A DNA stretch of 64,000 nt from an uncultured Elusimicrobiales bacterium. GTDB lineage: Bacteria; Elusimicrobiota; Elusimicrobia; Elusimicrobiales; Elusimicrobiaceae. Of this stretch, positions 7,174-15,295 are shown piece after piece. The stretch is from assembly GCA_944327085.1 (NCBI GenBank), contig CALVGG010000001.1:1-64000 (forward strand). Reading direction: 5' to 3'. The position numbers and the translations under genes are program-made. Position 1 is the stretch's first letter. Each line of letters begins with the position of its first letter. Below the pieces are notes generated by a model. It ran no database searches. It was given only the letters and a program-made list of their open reading frames with translations, and was not told the DNA's origin.

Positions 7174-8160
7174 TTATAATAATTCTTTGCGCAGGATAGC
7201 ACCGTCTTTAGGGCTTAAATAAGCGGGGGCTACATCCAGCACGGTTTTGCAGCCAAAAACCCCTTCTTTATTTAAGCGCACGGCCGCGCGGGCATAAGCC
7301 ACCAGCACGCTGGCGGTAAACTGCGGGTTAGAATCCAACTTTAAGCTATATTCAATAAGCTGTTTGTTCTCCCCGTTTTGCCCGGTAACCCCGCTGGCAA
7401 ATACAAAGCCGCCGTGCGGCATGCCGGAATGGTTGGCGTCCAGTTCCTGCTGGGAGACAAAATGAACGGTGGTATCATATTCGTCAAAATAATTGGGCAT
7501 GGTTTTAATTTGGTGTTCCACTTGTGCGGCGTCCGCCCCCGGTTTTAACACCACAAAACATTCCCGCGTGTGTTTTTGGCGGGTGGTAAGGGCAGGATTA
7601 TCTCCCCGGCGCACGCTGTCTAAAGCGTCGGGCACGGGGATGGTATATTGTTTGGCGTTCTGCACACCGGGGATACGGCGGATAGCGTCTGAATGGCCTT
7701 GGCTGATGCCTTTACCCCAAAAAGTGTATTGCTTGCCTTGCGGCAATACGGCCTGTGCATAAAGGCGGTTGAGGGAGAAGAGGCCCGGGTCCCACCCTAC
7801 GGAAATAATGGCCGTTTTTTGGGCCCGGCGGGCGGCGGCATCCACCGCGTCAAAATGCTGGGGGATATGGGCGTGCGTGTCAAAACTGTCCACCACGTTA
7901 AACCATTGGGAAAAATGCGGGGTTTGGGCGGGCAAGTCCGTCGCGCTGCCGCCGCATAAAACAAGTACGTCCAGTTTATCTTTCCACGCCGCGGCTTCTT
8001 CTGCCGCCACAACGGGCACCCCGGGCGAGACCAATTTAACCGCCTGGGGGCTGCGCCGGGTAAATACGGCAGCCAGTTGCGCGTCCGGGTTTTGCTTTAC
8101 GGCCAGCTCTACCCCGCGGCCCAAATTACCATAACCCACAATACCTATTTTAAATGACAT
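7174..8160 (-). CDS. ddh: meso-diaminopimelate D-dehydrogenase
   Basis: The 328-residue product starts with an NADP-binding Rossmann motif (IGIVGYGNLGRGVELAV), followed by family motifs VVDSFDTHAHIP, SVGWDPGLFSLNRL, GKGISQGHSDAIRRIPGV and the C-terminal YARAAVRL. It reductively aminates tetrahydrodipicolinate straight to meso-DAP, the one-step branch of lysine and peptidoglycan precursor synthesis. Length matches the usual ~326 residues. AGGAG precedes the ATG. It is a single gene with its own terminator. Confidence 0.95.
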   Translation of the reverse strand: MSFKIGIVGYGNLGRGVELAVKQNPDAQLAAVFTRRSPQAVKLVSPGVPVVAAEEAAAWKDKLDVLVLCGGSATDLPAQTPHFSQWFNVVDSFDTHAHIPQHFDAVDAAARRAQKTAIISVGWDPGLFSLNRLYAQAVLPQGKQYTFWGKGISQGHSDAIRRIPGVQNAKQYTIPVPDALDSVRRGDNPALTTRQKHTRECFVVLKPGADAAQVEHQIKTMPNYFDEYDTTVHFVSQQELDANHSGMPHGGFVFASGVTGQNGENKQLIEYSLKLDSNPQFTASVLVAYARAAVRLNKEGVFGCKTVLDVAPAYLSPKDGAILRKELL

Positions 8161-8239
8161 AAAAAGCTCCTATATAAAAAATAAAATTCTTTTTTATTTT
8201 AAAAAAACAAAAGCCTCCGCGCCAGCCCCTTCAAATTTA

Positions 8240-8245
8240 TAAAAT
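8240..8245 (+). promoter_or_regulatory. -10 box, probably leaderless transcript
   Basis: TAAAAT, six bases, then the ATG at 8252; no Shine-Dalgarno. Confidence 0.5.
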
Positions 8246-8251
8246 ATAAGT

Positions 8252-9055
8252 ATGACAACCAAACTAACCCTGCTGGGCGCCGGCAATGCCCTGGCAACCA
8301 AATGTTACAACACCTGTTTTGCTTTAACCTCCCCCAACGGCTGTTTTTTAACGGACGCCGGCGGCGGAAACGGCATATTAACCCAGCTGGAGAAGGCATC
8401 CATCGCCATTCCCCAAATACGCTGGATGTTTGTTACCCACGGACATACGGACCATATACTGGGCGTGATTTGGATTATCCGCCTGGCGGCCTCGCTCTCT
8501 TTGCGCGGCCAGCACAACGGGCTGACGATTTTCTGCCATGACGAGTGCGAAGAAAAACTGCGCACCTTCTGCCGTATGACGCTTACCAAAAAATTATTGG
8601 GCGCGTTGGACAACACCGTGCGTTTTGTGCGTCTGCAAGACGGGCAGAATTTTACGGCGGGCGATTTTAACTGTACTGCTTTTGATATCCACTCCACCAA
8701 AATGAAACAATTTGGTTACCGCGCCCAACTACCGGACGGGAAAACCTTGGTATGCCTGGGGGACGAGCCTTTTAACTCGCTCTGCCGAGCCTATGCCCAA
8801 GGGGCCGATTTGCTGATGAGCGAAGCTTTCTGCCTATATACGGAAAAAGACCTTTTCAACCCTTACGAAAAACACCACAGCACCGCCAAAGACGCCGCGC
8901 GCGTAGCGGCCGAACTGCAAGCAAAAAGCCTGCTTTTATACCACACGCAAGATAATAACCTGCCCCTGCGCAAAACCCTCTACACGCAAGAAGCCCGGCA
9001 GGAATTTGCCGGCCCCATATACGTGCCGGATGATTTGGAAACCTTGGTTTTGTAA
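8252..9055 (+). CDS. RNase Z-like metallo-beta-lactamase-fold hydrolase
   Basis: The 267-residue product starts like RNase Z proteins (LTLLGAGNALATKCYNT...LTDAGGG) and has the metal motif THGHTDH. It also has a GDEPF Asp and HHSTAKDAARVAAE, the counterpart of the RNase Z H-S-T element. The last His motif is LLYHTQDNN, not the usual THFS-R, and there is no long exosite arm. A tRNA 3'-processing role is therefore uncertain, and it may be an RNase Z-like phosphodiesterase. It has no ribosome binding site and a TAAAAT six bases before the start. Confidence 0.8.
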   Translation: MTTKLTLLGAGNALATKCYNTCFALTSPNGCFLTDAGGGNGILTQLEKASIAIPQIRWMFVTHGHTDHILGVIWIIRLAASLSLRGQHNGLTIFCHDECEEKLRTFCRMTLTKKLLGALDNTVRFVRLQDGQNFTAGDFNCTAFDIHSTKMKQFGYRAQLPDGKTLVCLGDEPFNSLCRAYAQGADLLMSEAFCLYTEKDLFNPYEKHHSTAKDAARVAAELQAKSLLLYHTQDNNLPLRKTLYTQEARQEFAGPIYVPDDLETLVL

Positions 9056-9070
9056 AGTGTTTTAGTTTGC

Positions 9071-9107
9071 AAAATACAGCCCCGCACACCCAAAAAGTAT
9101 GCAGGGC
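9071..9107 (-). terminator. terminator of the gene at 9125
   Basis: On the minus strand GCCCTGCATAC pairs with GTGTGCGGGGC (two G-U pairs), loop of seven, then TGTATTTTG. Confidence 0.65.
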
Positions 9108-9124
9108 CGTTTAATAAAAAGCGC

Positions 9125-9646
9125 TTAAGCCGCTTGCTGGTTTTCTTCCTCTTCTTCGTCAAAGTCTTCTTCTTCGGCGCGGATGTCTTGGGCAAATTTG
9201 GCCCAGTCTTTGGCGGGGGCTTCAAAATTAATATTTAAGCTGGTGTTGGAGTAGGGACCGAATACTTTATCTTCCCCCGCAAAAATATTTTGCTCAAGCG
9301 TGATTTGCATAAAAAAATCGTCCGGCCGGTTATAGGCGCTGCAGCAACCCTGCGGCGCTGCAGACGGGCGCATATAAAAGGATACTTTCGGCTCCAGCAT
9401 GGTCCAGTTATCCTCGGTGCGGTTGGCCAGCACCAGGGCAATAAAGTCTGAAAGATAAATGCTCTCTTCGTCTTTCACCGCCACCAGTTTTTCAGACGCG
9501 TAAGAAGAAAAAATATTTTCCCCCTCGCAATATAAACCGATTTGGTATTCCATAAATTCCCCTTCGCTTCCGGGGTTGGACCATATGGTTAAAGGTGAAA
9601 TTTCCAACTCTAAATGCCCTTCCTTGCCAAACTTGATTCTAGCCAT
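9125..9646 (-). CDS. conserved-looking cytoplasmic protein of unknown function
   Basis: A 173-residue protein with no signal peptide or membrane helix. It is rich in beta-strand patterns (LELEISPLTIW, YQIGLYCEGEN, KVSFYMRPS) and ends in a strongly acidic tail (EEEDFDEEEEEN). It contains a Cys-Cys pair in QGCCSAYN. I do not recognise a family. CAGGAG precedes the ATG. It is a single gene flanked by terminator and promoter elements, so it is likely expressed alone. Confidence 0.75.
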   Translation of the reverse strand: MARIKFGKEGHLELEISPLTIWSNPGSEGEFMEYQIGLYCEGENIFSSYASEKLVAVKDEESIYLSDFIALVLANRTEDNWTMLEPKVSFYMRPSAAPQGCCSAYNRPDDFFMQITLEQNIFAGEDKVFGPYSNTSLNINFEAPAKDWAKFAQDIRAEEEDFDEEEEENQQAA

Positions 9647-9726
9647 AGCCGCTCCTGTGTAATAAAAAATACAAACTGTTTGTTTTATTATAGTAAATCA
9701 CGCGCCAAAACCTAAGTTTGTTTTGC

Positions 9727-9732
9727 TACAAT
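9727..9732 (+). promoter_or_regulatory. extended -10 promoter of the lipoprotein at 9758
   Basis: TGCTACAAT (TG-N-TACAAT) 25 bases before the ATG, with AAGGAG between them; no -35 seen. Confidence 0.5.
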
Positions 9733-9757
9733 AAAAGTAATTATTAAGGAGAAAGCT

Positions 9758-10429
9758 ATGATAAAGAAATTAATTATCCCTTTTTTCTGTTTGTTTTTTA
9801 TGGCGGCCTGCTCTAAAGAAGAGCCCATTGCCATGCAGGCCAATCCCCAGGCGGCGGCTTTTGACCAGGAACAACGCCCCCAAGGCAAATACCCTGCCTG
9901 CAACGCAACTTATGCCGAAAATTTACGCGCCTGCACGCCCTATATTTGCCAGCAGGAAAGCGCCCTGCCCGGCGGTTTGGGCGTGATACGCACCATTAAA
10001 GAGGGAGAAAACGGCCAATGCACCGAAGAAATAGCTCTGCAACCGGCCCCAACCGAAGCCGCCTCCCCCGCACCGGCCGAACAAGACCCGGCAACACAAA
10101 ACACTGAAGAACAATCCGCCCAACAGGGCGCAGCCCAACTGCTGCAAACCTGCCGTTTCACCCAGGAGCAACGCGCCAAAATGGCCGATTATCTGCTGGC
10201 TTATTTTACCGCGCAGGCTGAGCCTAACTCCGCCGCCGATATGCCGGAAAACCCGCTAAAAGATTTTCTGCAAAACGGCACTTGCACGGCGCAGGGGTTT
10301 CATCCCCAGGGGGAAATTACCTGCACGGGTACGCAATCCATTACCGTAATTACAACCGACGCCAACGGAACGGAAATATCCCACGTAATTACTTGCCAAA
10401 ATGAAGAGCAAACCCCGGCGGCACAATAA
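9758..10429 (+). CDS. lipoprotein of unknown function
   Basis: The 223-residue product has a lipoprotein signal with lipobox FMAAC followed by Ser-Lys-Glu-Glu, so it is exported and lipidated. Residues ~35-85 hold four Cys (PACNATYAENLRACTPYICQQ...GQC), and a second Cys-containing part lies at ~130-215 (QTCRFTQEQRAKM, NGTCTAQGF, EITCTGTQS, HVITCQ). The two are separated by a Pro/Ala/Gln/Thr-rich linker. The paired-cysteine layout suggests disulfide-stabilised periplasmic modules. No family recognised. It lies 39 bases upstream of another exported protein gene on the same strand. Confidence 0.8.
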   Translation: MIKKLIIPFFCLFFMAACSKEEPIAMQANPQAAAFDQEQRPQGKYPACNATYAENLRACTPYICQQESALPGGLGVIRTIKEGENGQCTEEIALQPAPTEAASPAPAEQDPATQNTEEQSAQQGAAQLLQTCRFTQEQRAKMADYLLAYFTAQAEPNSAADMPENPLKDFLQNGTCTAQGFHPQGEITCTGTQSITVITTDANGTEISHVITCQNEEQTPAAQ

Positions 10430-10456
10430 CTTTTAATAGCAAGCAAAGCTTTTTGT

Positions 10457-10462
10457 TAAAAT
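10457..10462 (+). promoter_or_regulatory. extended -10 box, probably leaderless transcript
   Basis: TGTTAAAAT (TG-N-TAAAAT), six bases, then the ATG at 10469; no Shine-Dalgarno. Confidence 0.5.
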
Positions 10463-10468
10463 ATATTT

Positions 10469-11101
10469 ATGCGTTACGTTTTATATTTATTTACGTTAAT
10501 TTTGGTATTTGTGGGCGGCATGCTGGTAAGCAATTTATATTTGCCTACGCGCAACTCCAGCGTTGCGGCCTCCATTTCCGTGCCTGACCCGGCCGATACC
10601 ATTCCCCAATTAAAAGATATCTCCCTAGACACCGCCTCCCGCAATTTAACCGTATTGGGCGAAGCGCTTAATTCCTGCCCTGTAGTGGTAACGGAAGAAA
10701 AGGATCGCCTGCTGGCAGAAATAAACCTATTGCTTGCCCGGCAGGATTTTGACATTAAAAAAGCTTTGTTTGAACTGGAAATAGCAAAAAATACGCCGGG
10801 CTCTTCCGTTACGGCGCAATTTGCCCAAGCCAGCGCCGATTATGCCGCCGCACAACAGCGCCTGGAAGCTTTAGCCCTGCAGTTATACCCGCCGCAGCCA
10901 AAAGAAACGGATACGCAAGAAACAGCCCCGCTGGAGGCTGCCGATCAGCAAACGCCCGACCAAAATGCACAAACCCCGGCTGAAGCACCGGCAAAAACTA
11001 CCAAACAAGCCCCGGCCAAAGAACAGCCTAAAACAACAGACAAACAAGACGCCGCCACTGACCAAACACGACCTCAAGCCGCCAAACAACCGGCTAAATA
11101 A
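10469..11101 (+). CDS. membrane-anchored protein with Pro/Ala/Gln-rich tail, unknown function
   Basis: The 210-residue product has one N-terminal membrane helix or uncleaved signal (LYLFTLILVFVGGMLV), then a ~100-residue helical region (KDRLLAEINLLLARQDFDIKKALFELEIA) that could form a coiled coil. It ends in a low-complexity tail of Pro, Ala, Gln, Thr and Lys from about residue 130. A single Cys occurs near 68. Such tails often cross the periplasm or cell wall. No family recognised. It lacks a ribosome binding site. Confidence 0.75.
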   Translation: MRYVLYLFTLILVFVGGMLVSNLYLPTRNSSVAASISVPDPADTIPQLKDISLDTASRNLTVLGEALNSCPVVVTEEKDRLLAEINLLLARQDFDIKKALFELEIAKNTPGSSVTAQFAQASADYAAAQQRLEALALQLYPPQPKETDTQETAPLEAADQQTPDQNAQTPAEAPAKTTKQAPAKEQPKTTDKQDAATDQTRPQAAKQPAK

Positions 11102-11130
11102 ACCCGCTTTTGATTTTGTATAAAAAATGA

Positions 11131-11158
11131 AACCCCGCCTGCTAACAGACGGGGTTTT
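11131..11158. terminator. bidirectional terminator between convergent genes
   Basis: AACCCCGCCTG / CAGACGGGGTT around loop CTAA, with TTTTG to the right and a T-run to the left. It is better paired on the minus strand (serving malQ), where the one mismatch becomes G-U. Confidence 0.75.
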
Positions 11159-11175
11159 GTAAATATACGGTTTAT

Positions 11176-12756
11176 TTAACAGGCGCTGCGCCCGGTTTGT
11201 TTTAACAAATCGCGGTACGCCTCCAACTGCGGGCGGTAACGCTCCCAGGCTTGGGCAGGGGTAACATCACAGCGGTACGTCCAGTTAGTGTCATCCACCA
11301 CGCCGGGTACGTTGATGCGGTCCAACGTGCCGATAATATCCTGCCAGGAAAACAACGTTAAGGCGGAGCCGGAAGTTAAAACGCGGTTTAAAATGGCTTT
11401 TTGCACGTCCGGAGTAAACGGGATATTGCCGTCCGTCTTTTGGGCGGAAATCATTTCCCAAATATTGGCGCGCTCCTGCCGGGGCATGGTTTCCCACCAG
11501 CCGCGCACGGTTTCCGTATCGTGCGTAGAAGTGGTGGCCAAAGAACAGGCCGGGTAGTTGCGCGGCTCACGGTAGTAACCGTTGTCTTCCCGCTCCCAGC
11601 GCAGCACTTTATAACCGGGTATACGCAAATCCACCAGCATACGCCGCACATAATTGGGTATTACGCCCAAATCTTCCCCCACGGGTAAACGGCCGGAGCA
11701 AACATCCAATACCATACGCAGGAAATGGTACCCGCGGTCTATCTGGTTTTGTTCGCCTTCTATATCAAAGGCGCCCTTATCATCCCCCGGGCCAAATACA
11801 TACGTGCGGTAAAAACCGACCAAATGATCCAGGCGGAAAATATCATAAAGTTCTGTCGCGCGCCGGATTTTGCGCTTCCACAAATCAAGCCCGTGCGTAT
11901 GCTGGTAAACCCAATCATACGCCGGCAAACCCCAGCGCTGCCCCCCCTGCGAAAATTGATCCGCCGGGGCGCCTACTTCGTAATCAATGCGGTAGTTTTG
12001 GCGTTCGGCCCATACTTCGGCACTGTCTAAATTGGTGCCAAAGGGAATATCGCCAAACAAATACACGCCTTTAGAAGAGGCAAACGCTTTGGCGCGGCGG
12101 AGTTGCTGGTCCAGCACCCATTGCACGTAAGCAAAGAATTGTACATATTCTTTATATTGGGCTTCAAACGCGTCCACCGCTTGCGGGCGGGCGTTTTTTA
12201 AGTCTTCTGGCCATTGTGTCCAGCTTTGCCATTTATAAAATTCTTTCAATGCGCGGAAAATGCTGTATCCGCACAGCCAGCTGCTGTTGGCCGCACAGTA
12301 TGCCGCAAACGCTTTGGCACGGGGGGTGTCCCACGCTTGATGTTGTTTTAAGAAATACTGATAGCCAAACCACAAAGCTTTTAATTTGGCCTGTTTAATG
12401 GTGCGCACCAAAGCTTTAGGCGCGTTGTGCCAAACGGAAATTTCCCCCTGGATATTTTTAATATATTCCTGCGCCGCCGGGCTGGCGGCAATATCTTCCA
12501 CCTGCGCAATACAGGTGTAAACAGGGTCCACCGCGAAAGCAGTTAATGCGGAATAAGGGCAGGTTTCATTGGGGGCGGTTTCCTGCAAGGGTAAAATTTG
12601 CACAAATTTAACCCCTAAAGATGCAAAAAAGCCCACCCAATCTTCCAGACAGCCAAAATCCCCTACGCCCCAATCCGCATCGTTTTTCATGGCGGAAAGG
12701 GGCAATAATATCCCGTTACAGCGGCCGGAAAGCAATTCGTCCTGTATGGTTGGCAT
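11176..12756 (-). CDS. malQ: 4-alpha-glucanotransferase (amylomaltase, GH77)
   Basis: A 526-residue GH77 enzyme. The three catalytic residues are visible: nucleophile Asp310 in FRLDHLVGF, acid/base Glu361 in GEDLGVIP, and Asp413 in STHDTETVRGWW. GDIPFGTNLDSAEVWA and the N-terminal GILLPLSAMKNDADWGVGDFG are also typical. It transfers alpha-1,4-glucan segments between maltodextrins or glycogen in the cytoplasm. It sits 14 bases downstream of ridA. No other glycogen enzyme is in the window, though a CBM48 membrane protein lies at 3470. Confidence 0.95.
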   Translation of the reverse strand: MPTIQDELLSGRCNGILLPLSAMKNDADWGVGDFGCLEDWVGFFASLGVKFVQILPLQETAPNETCPYSALTAFAVDPVYTCIAQVEDIAASPAAQEYIKNIQGEISVWHNAPKALVRTIKQAKLKALWFGYQYFLKQHQAWDTPRAKAFAAYCAANSSWLCGYSIFRALKEFYKWQSWTQWPEDLKNARPQAVDAFEAQYKEYVQFFAYVQWVLDQQLRRAKAFASSKGVYLFGDIPFGTNLDSAEVWAERQNYRIDYEVGAPADQFSQGGQRWGLPAYDWVYQHTHGLDLWKRKIRRATELYDIFRLDHLVGFYRTYVFGPGDDKGAFDIEGEQNQIDRGYHFLRMVLDVCSGRLPVGEDLGVIPNYVRRMLVDLRIPGYKVLRWEREDNGYYREPRNYPACSLATTSTHDTETVRGWWETMPRQERANIWEMISAQKTDGNIPFTPDVQKAILNRVLTSGSALTLFSWQDIIGTLDRINVPGVVDDTNWTYRCDVTPAQAWERYRPQLEAYRDLLKQTGRSAC

Positions 12757-12770
12757 AGAAATTTCCCGCT

Positions 12771-13148
12771 TTATTTTTTGGCAATGGCTTCAATTTCAAC
12801 CGCACTGCCTTTGGGCAAAGCCACTACCTGAATGGTACTGCGGGCCGGAGGATTTTCTTTAAAGAAAGAAGCATAAACTTCGTTCATTTCGGCAAATTGG
12901 GTTAAATCGGTCAAAAACACATTGGTTTTTACCACATTTTTAAGGGTGCAACCCGCTTCTTTTAAAATATTTTCCAAATTTTTCAAAATAAGCTCCGTCT
13001 GCACGCGCACGGAACCGTTATAAATTTCCCCGGTTACGGGGTCTATGGGCAACACGCCGGAAGTAAACACAAAGCCGCCGTCTTCAATAGCTTGGGAATA
13101 AGGGCCAATGGCTTTGGGCGCATTGTTAGAGTTAATTACTTTTCTCAT
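12771..13148 (-). CDS. ridA: RidA family enamine/imine deaminase
   Basis: A 125-residue protein of the usual length with AIGPYSQAIEDGGFVFTSGVLPIDP, KNLENILKEAG, VVKTNVFLTDLTQFAEMNEVYASFF and PPARSTIQVVALPKGSAVEIEAIA. The Arg of PPARST is the active-site arginine of true RidA. It hydrolyses reactive 2-aminoacrylate-type imines made by PLP enzymes. TGAGGA precedes the ATG. It is probably the first gene of a two-gene transcript with malQ. Confidence 0.92.
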   Translation of the reverse strand: MRKVINSNNAPKAIGPYSQAIEDGGFVFTSGVLPIDPVTGEIYNGSVRVQTELILKNLENILKEAGCTLKNVVKTNVFLTDLTQFAEMNEVYASFFKENPPARSTIQVVALPKGSAVEIEAIAKK

Positions 13149-13307
13149 ACAAATAAAATCCTCACAGTAAAATACGCCGGCAACAGCAGGCGTTATAAAT
13201 ATATGGTATAAAACACCTGCTTGCCTGTCAAACCTTTACATCCGGCAAGAACAAAAGCCGTTACAGGCCTTTTTACTATACAACCGCCCTATATTGCGCC
13301 GGGCCCG

Positions 13308-13336
13308 TTGCACTGCTTTTGCAAAACTGCTATAAT
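13308..13336 (+). promoter_or_regulatory. distal promoter of the tRNA-Lys/tRNA-Glu operon
   Basis: TTGCAC, 17-base spacer, TATAAT. It lies in the 315-base region 13149-13463, which holds no gene that I can support. Confidence 0.65.
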
Positions 13337-13379
13337 AAATTAACAAGAAAAATTGCCGTTGCAAAAAATAAATATTTTC

Positions 13380-13408
13380 TTGCACGCAATAAAAATTTTT
13401 AGTAAAAT
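13380..13408 (+). promoter_or_regulatory. proximal promoter of the tRNA-Lys/tRNA-Glu operon
   Basis: TTGCAC, 17-base spacer, TAAAAT, about 55 bases upstream of tRNA-Lys. It has the same -35 as the distal promoter. An 8-base inverted repeat (GGGTTTAA / TTAAACCC, 13418-13442) follows in the leader. Confidence 0.65.
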
Positions 13409-13463
13409 ATTTATGTTGGGTTTAACCCCTAAGATTAAACCCGGAAGTTATTTGACTGTTTTT

Positions 13464-13535
13464 GCGCTCGTAGCTCAGTGGTAGAGCATCCGCCTTTTAA
13501 GCGGGGGGCCGTGAGTTCAAGTCTCACCGGGCGCA
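13464..13535 (+). tRNA. tRNA-Lys (anticodon UUU)
   Basis: A 72-base tRNA. The acceptor GCGCTCG pairs with CGGGCGC (one G-U pair) followed by discriminator A. The D arm is GCTCAGTGGTAGAGC, the anticodon loop CTTTTAA gives anticodon TTT, and the T arm contains GAGTTCAAGTCTC. The CCA end is not encoded. tRNA-Glu follows seven bases later. Confidence 0.96.
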
Positions 13536-13542
13536 CTTTTTA

Positions 13543-13617
13543 GCCCTCTTCGTCTATCGGTTAGGACGTCGGATTTTCAATCCGAAAAGGGGAGTTCGAT
13601 TCTCCCAGAGGGCGCCA
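13543..13617 (+). tRNA. tRNA-Glu (anticodon UUC), CCA encoded
   Basis: A 75-base tRNA. The acceptor GCCCTCT pairs with AGAGGGC followed by discriminator G and an encoded CCA. The anticodon stem is TCGGA/TCCGA with loop TTTTCAA, so the anticodon is TTC. The T arm is GGGAGTTCGATTCTCCC. It is co-transcribed with tRNA-Lys. Unlike the other two tRNAs here it has a genomic CCA. Confidence 0.97.
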
Positions 13618-13632
13618 TTTTACTAAGTATTA

Positions 13633-13656
13633 AACCCCCGCCATGCGGGGGTTTTT
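13633..13656 (+). terminator. terminator of the tRNA operon
   Basis: AACCCCCGC / GCGGGGGTT around a 3-base loop, then TTTTT. Confidence 0.85.
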
Positions 13657-13683
13657 ATTGCATAAGGGGGCACCGGCGGCCTT

Positions 13684-14172
13684 TTAAAACCGTTTTACCC
13701 GGCGGTGGCAATAGGGCTGGGTACCTTTTTTGGCATAATAATGCTGGTGATAGTCTTCGGCCGGCCAAAATTCTTTCAATTCTTCCACCCGGGTAACAAC
13801 CGCTAACCCCTTTTGTTTTAAAATATCAATTAAATGCAGGGCCGTTTCCCGCTGTTGCGGCGAAGTATAAAACACGGCCGAGCGATACTGCGGGCCGATA
13901 TCGGGCCCCTGGCCGTCAAGTTGGGTAGGGTCGTGTATTTCAAAAAACAGTTTGGCCAATGTTTCAAAAGACACTATTTGCGGGTCAAACACAATGCGTA
14001 CGGCTTCCGCATGGCCGGTGGTATGCGTGCAAACCTGTTCATAAGAAGGGTGGGGCACATTTCCCCCCGTATATCCTACCTGTAATTCTTTCACGCCCTC
14101 AACCCCCAAAAATAAATGCTCCACGCCCCAAAAACATCCCCCGGCAAAAACAGCTGTTTGCGTTTGAGACAT
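13684..14172 (-). CDS. msrA: peptide-methionine (S)-S-oxide reductase MsrA
   Basis: A 162-residue protein with catalytic motif AGGCFWGVEH (Cys near residue 13) and VGYTGG, YEQVCTHTTGHAEAV, FFEIHDPTQLDGQGPDIGPQYRSAV and AEDYHQHYY. It reduces methionine-S-sulfoxide in proteins. It has no signal peptide, so it is cytoplasmic. GAAGGAGG precedes the ATG. It stands alone, divergent from the lipoprotein at 14223. Confidence 0.96.
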   Translation of the reverse strand: MSQTQTAVFAGGCFWGVEHLFLGVEGVKELQVGYTGGNVPHPSYEQVCTHTTGHAEAVRIVFDPQIVSFETLAKLFFEIHDPTQLDGQGPDIGPQYRSAVFYTSPQQRETALHLIDILKQKGLAVVTRVEELKEFWPAEDYHQHYYAKKGTQPYCHRRVKRF

Positions 14173-14209
14173 AATGCCCCCTCCTTCTTAAATAATTTCT
14201 TTTATTTTA

Positions 14210-14215
14210 TATAAT
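14210..14215 (+). promoter_or_regulatory. -10 box, near-leaderless transcript
   Basis: TATAAT ends seven bases before the ATG at 14223. An AAGGA lies within those seven bases, too close to the start to work well. Confidence 0.45.
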
Positions 14216-14222
14216 AAGGATT

Positions 14223-15254
14223 ATGAAACACACCCTTTTTTTATTTATCGTCTGTTTATGTTGCGCCGCCTGCAGCAGCATAATGCCCTATAAAGACCAA
14301 AATTTAGATTATTTATACAGTATTCAAAAAGACCCGGCCGCCTATAAAGGCGCAGTGGTGGCCTTTAACGGGGAAGTGGCCGGCATAAGGGAAACCCCAA
14401 AATCCATCCGCCTGGTTTTACGCATAGACACCCCGCTTTATTACTATGCCACAGGCAAAGGCAATTCCCTTTCTTATGAAATGCTGTACGTTTTGTTTAC
14501 CAAAAACAAATCTCAAGCCTCTAAAATTGCCAAAGGCAATAAATTAAAAGTATTGGGCCGGGTGGACGGATACATTACCCGCCAGGACGGATACGGCAAC
14601 ACCGCCGGCGTAGTGCGCCTGCGCGCCATTGCTTTGGCGGACCGCTCACAAGATAAAGACTTTTACCTTTCCGATGCCCCCTCCGCCGCTTTATATACTT
14701 CCTGGAAAAAAGGAAAACTTTTTTTTGAAGAATCGGCTGAAGATGTATTAAGCCGCGTACCTGCCCCCAAAATGCCGCAGCTGCCCCCAGCCAAACCGAA
14801 ACCTAAAGCAAGCCCGGCACCTAAACCCACAGCCGCCCAGCCGGCTAAACCCCAGCCGCCCGCCGGCATTGTGTTTGACCCGGAAGAACCGCCTTTTATC
14901 CTTTTCCCGCCAAAAGAACAGCCGGATACCGCCCCGGCCACGCAAGCCCCCGCCCAAACAGATGCTAAAACCTCGCCTGAAAGCGATGCCCCCGCACCTC
15001 TCCAAACGGGGGAAATACCTTTAGAGGCTAACCCACCGCTTGCCACCCAAAATACAATACCCTCCGCCCCTTTGCCGCCCGCAAAAGAGCCCCAGCAAGC
15101 CCCTTCTGCCCCGCAACAGCAAGAAGCATCGCAGGTGCAGCAAACGCCTGCCGTACCAGCAGCAAACCAATCTGTACAAGTACCGGGAGCCGAAATAATA
15201 CCTGCTGCGCAAAACCCAAACACCCCCATACAAAATAATCCCGCGGCACAATAA
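14223..15254 (+). CDS. lipoprotein with Slp/OB-like domain and long Pro/Ala/Gln-rich tail
   Basis: The 343-residue product has lipobox LCCAACS. Residues ~25-150 form a beta-rich domain (DPAAYKGAVVAFNGEVAG ... SIRLVLRIDTPLYYY ... KGNKLKVLGRVDGYI), reminiscent of Slp-type outer-membrane lipoproteins or an OB fold. From about residue 185 the chain is Pro, Ala, Gln and Lys repeats to the C-terminus. An outer-membrane anchored protein with a disordered reach is plausible. The family assignment is weak and function unknown. Confidence 0.75.
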   Translation: MKHTLFLFIVCLCCAACSSIMPYKDQNLDYLYSIQKDPAAYKGAVVAFNGEVAGIRETPKSIRLVLRIDTPLYYYATGKGNSLSYEMLYVLFTKNKSQASKIAKGNKLKVLGRVDGYITRQDGYGNTAGVVRLRAIALADRSQDKDFYLSDAPSAALYTSWKKGKLFFEESAEDVLSRVPAPKMPQLPPAKPKPKASPAPKPTAAQPAKPQPPAGIVFDPEEPPFILFPPKEQPDTAPATQAPAQTDAKTSPESDAPAPLQTGEIPLEANPPLATQNTIPSAPLPPAKEPQQAPSAPQQQEASQVQQTPAVPAANQSVQVPGAEIIPAAQNPNTPIQNNPAAQ

Positions 15255-15295
15255 GCGTAACCGCGGGTATACGTACACAAATATTATAAAAAAGG

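Noticed and set aside
13149-13463. A gene in the 315-base stretch before tRNA-Lys, e.g. a 23-codon ORF from ATG 13411
   Set aside because: The short ORF runs into the tRNA, has no ribosome site, and the region is explained by two tandem tRNA promoters and a leader hairpin.
14663-15280. 205-codon Gly/Ala/Cys-rich ORF antisense to the lipoprotein tail
   Set aside because: Mirror of the Pro/Ala/Gln-rich coding strand; composition is a by-product.
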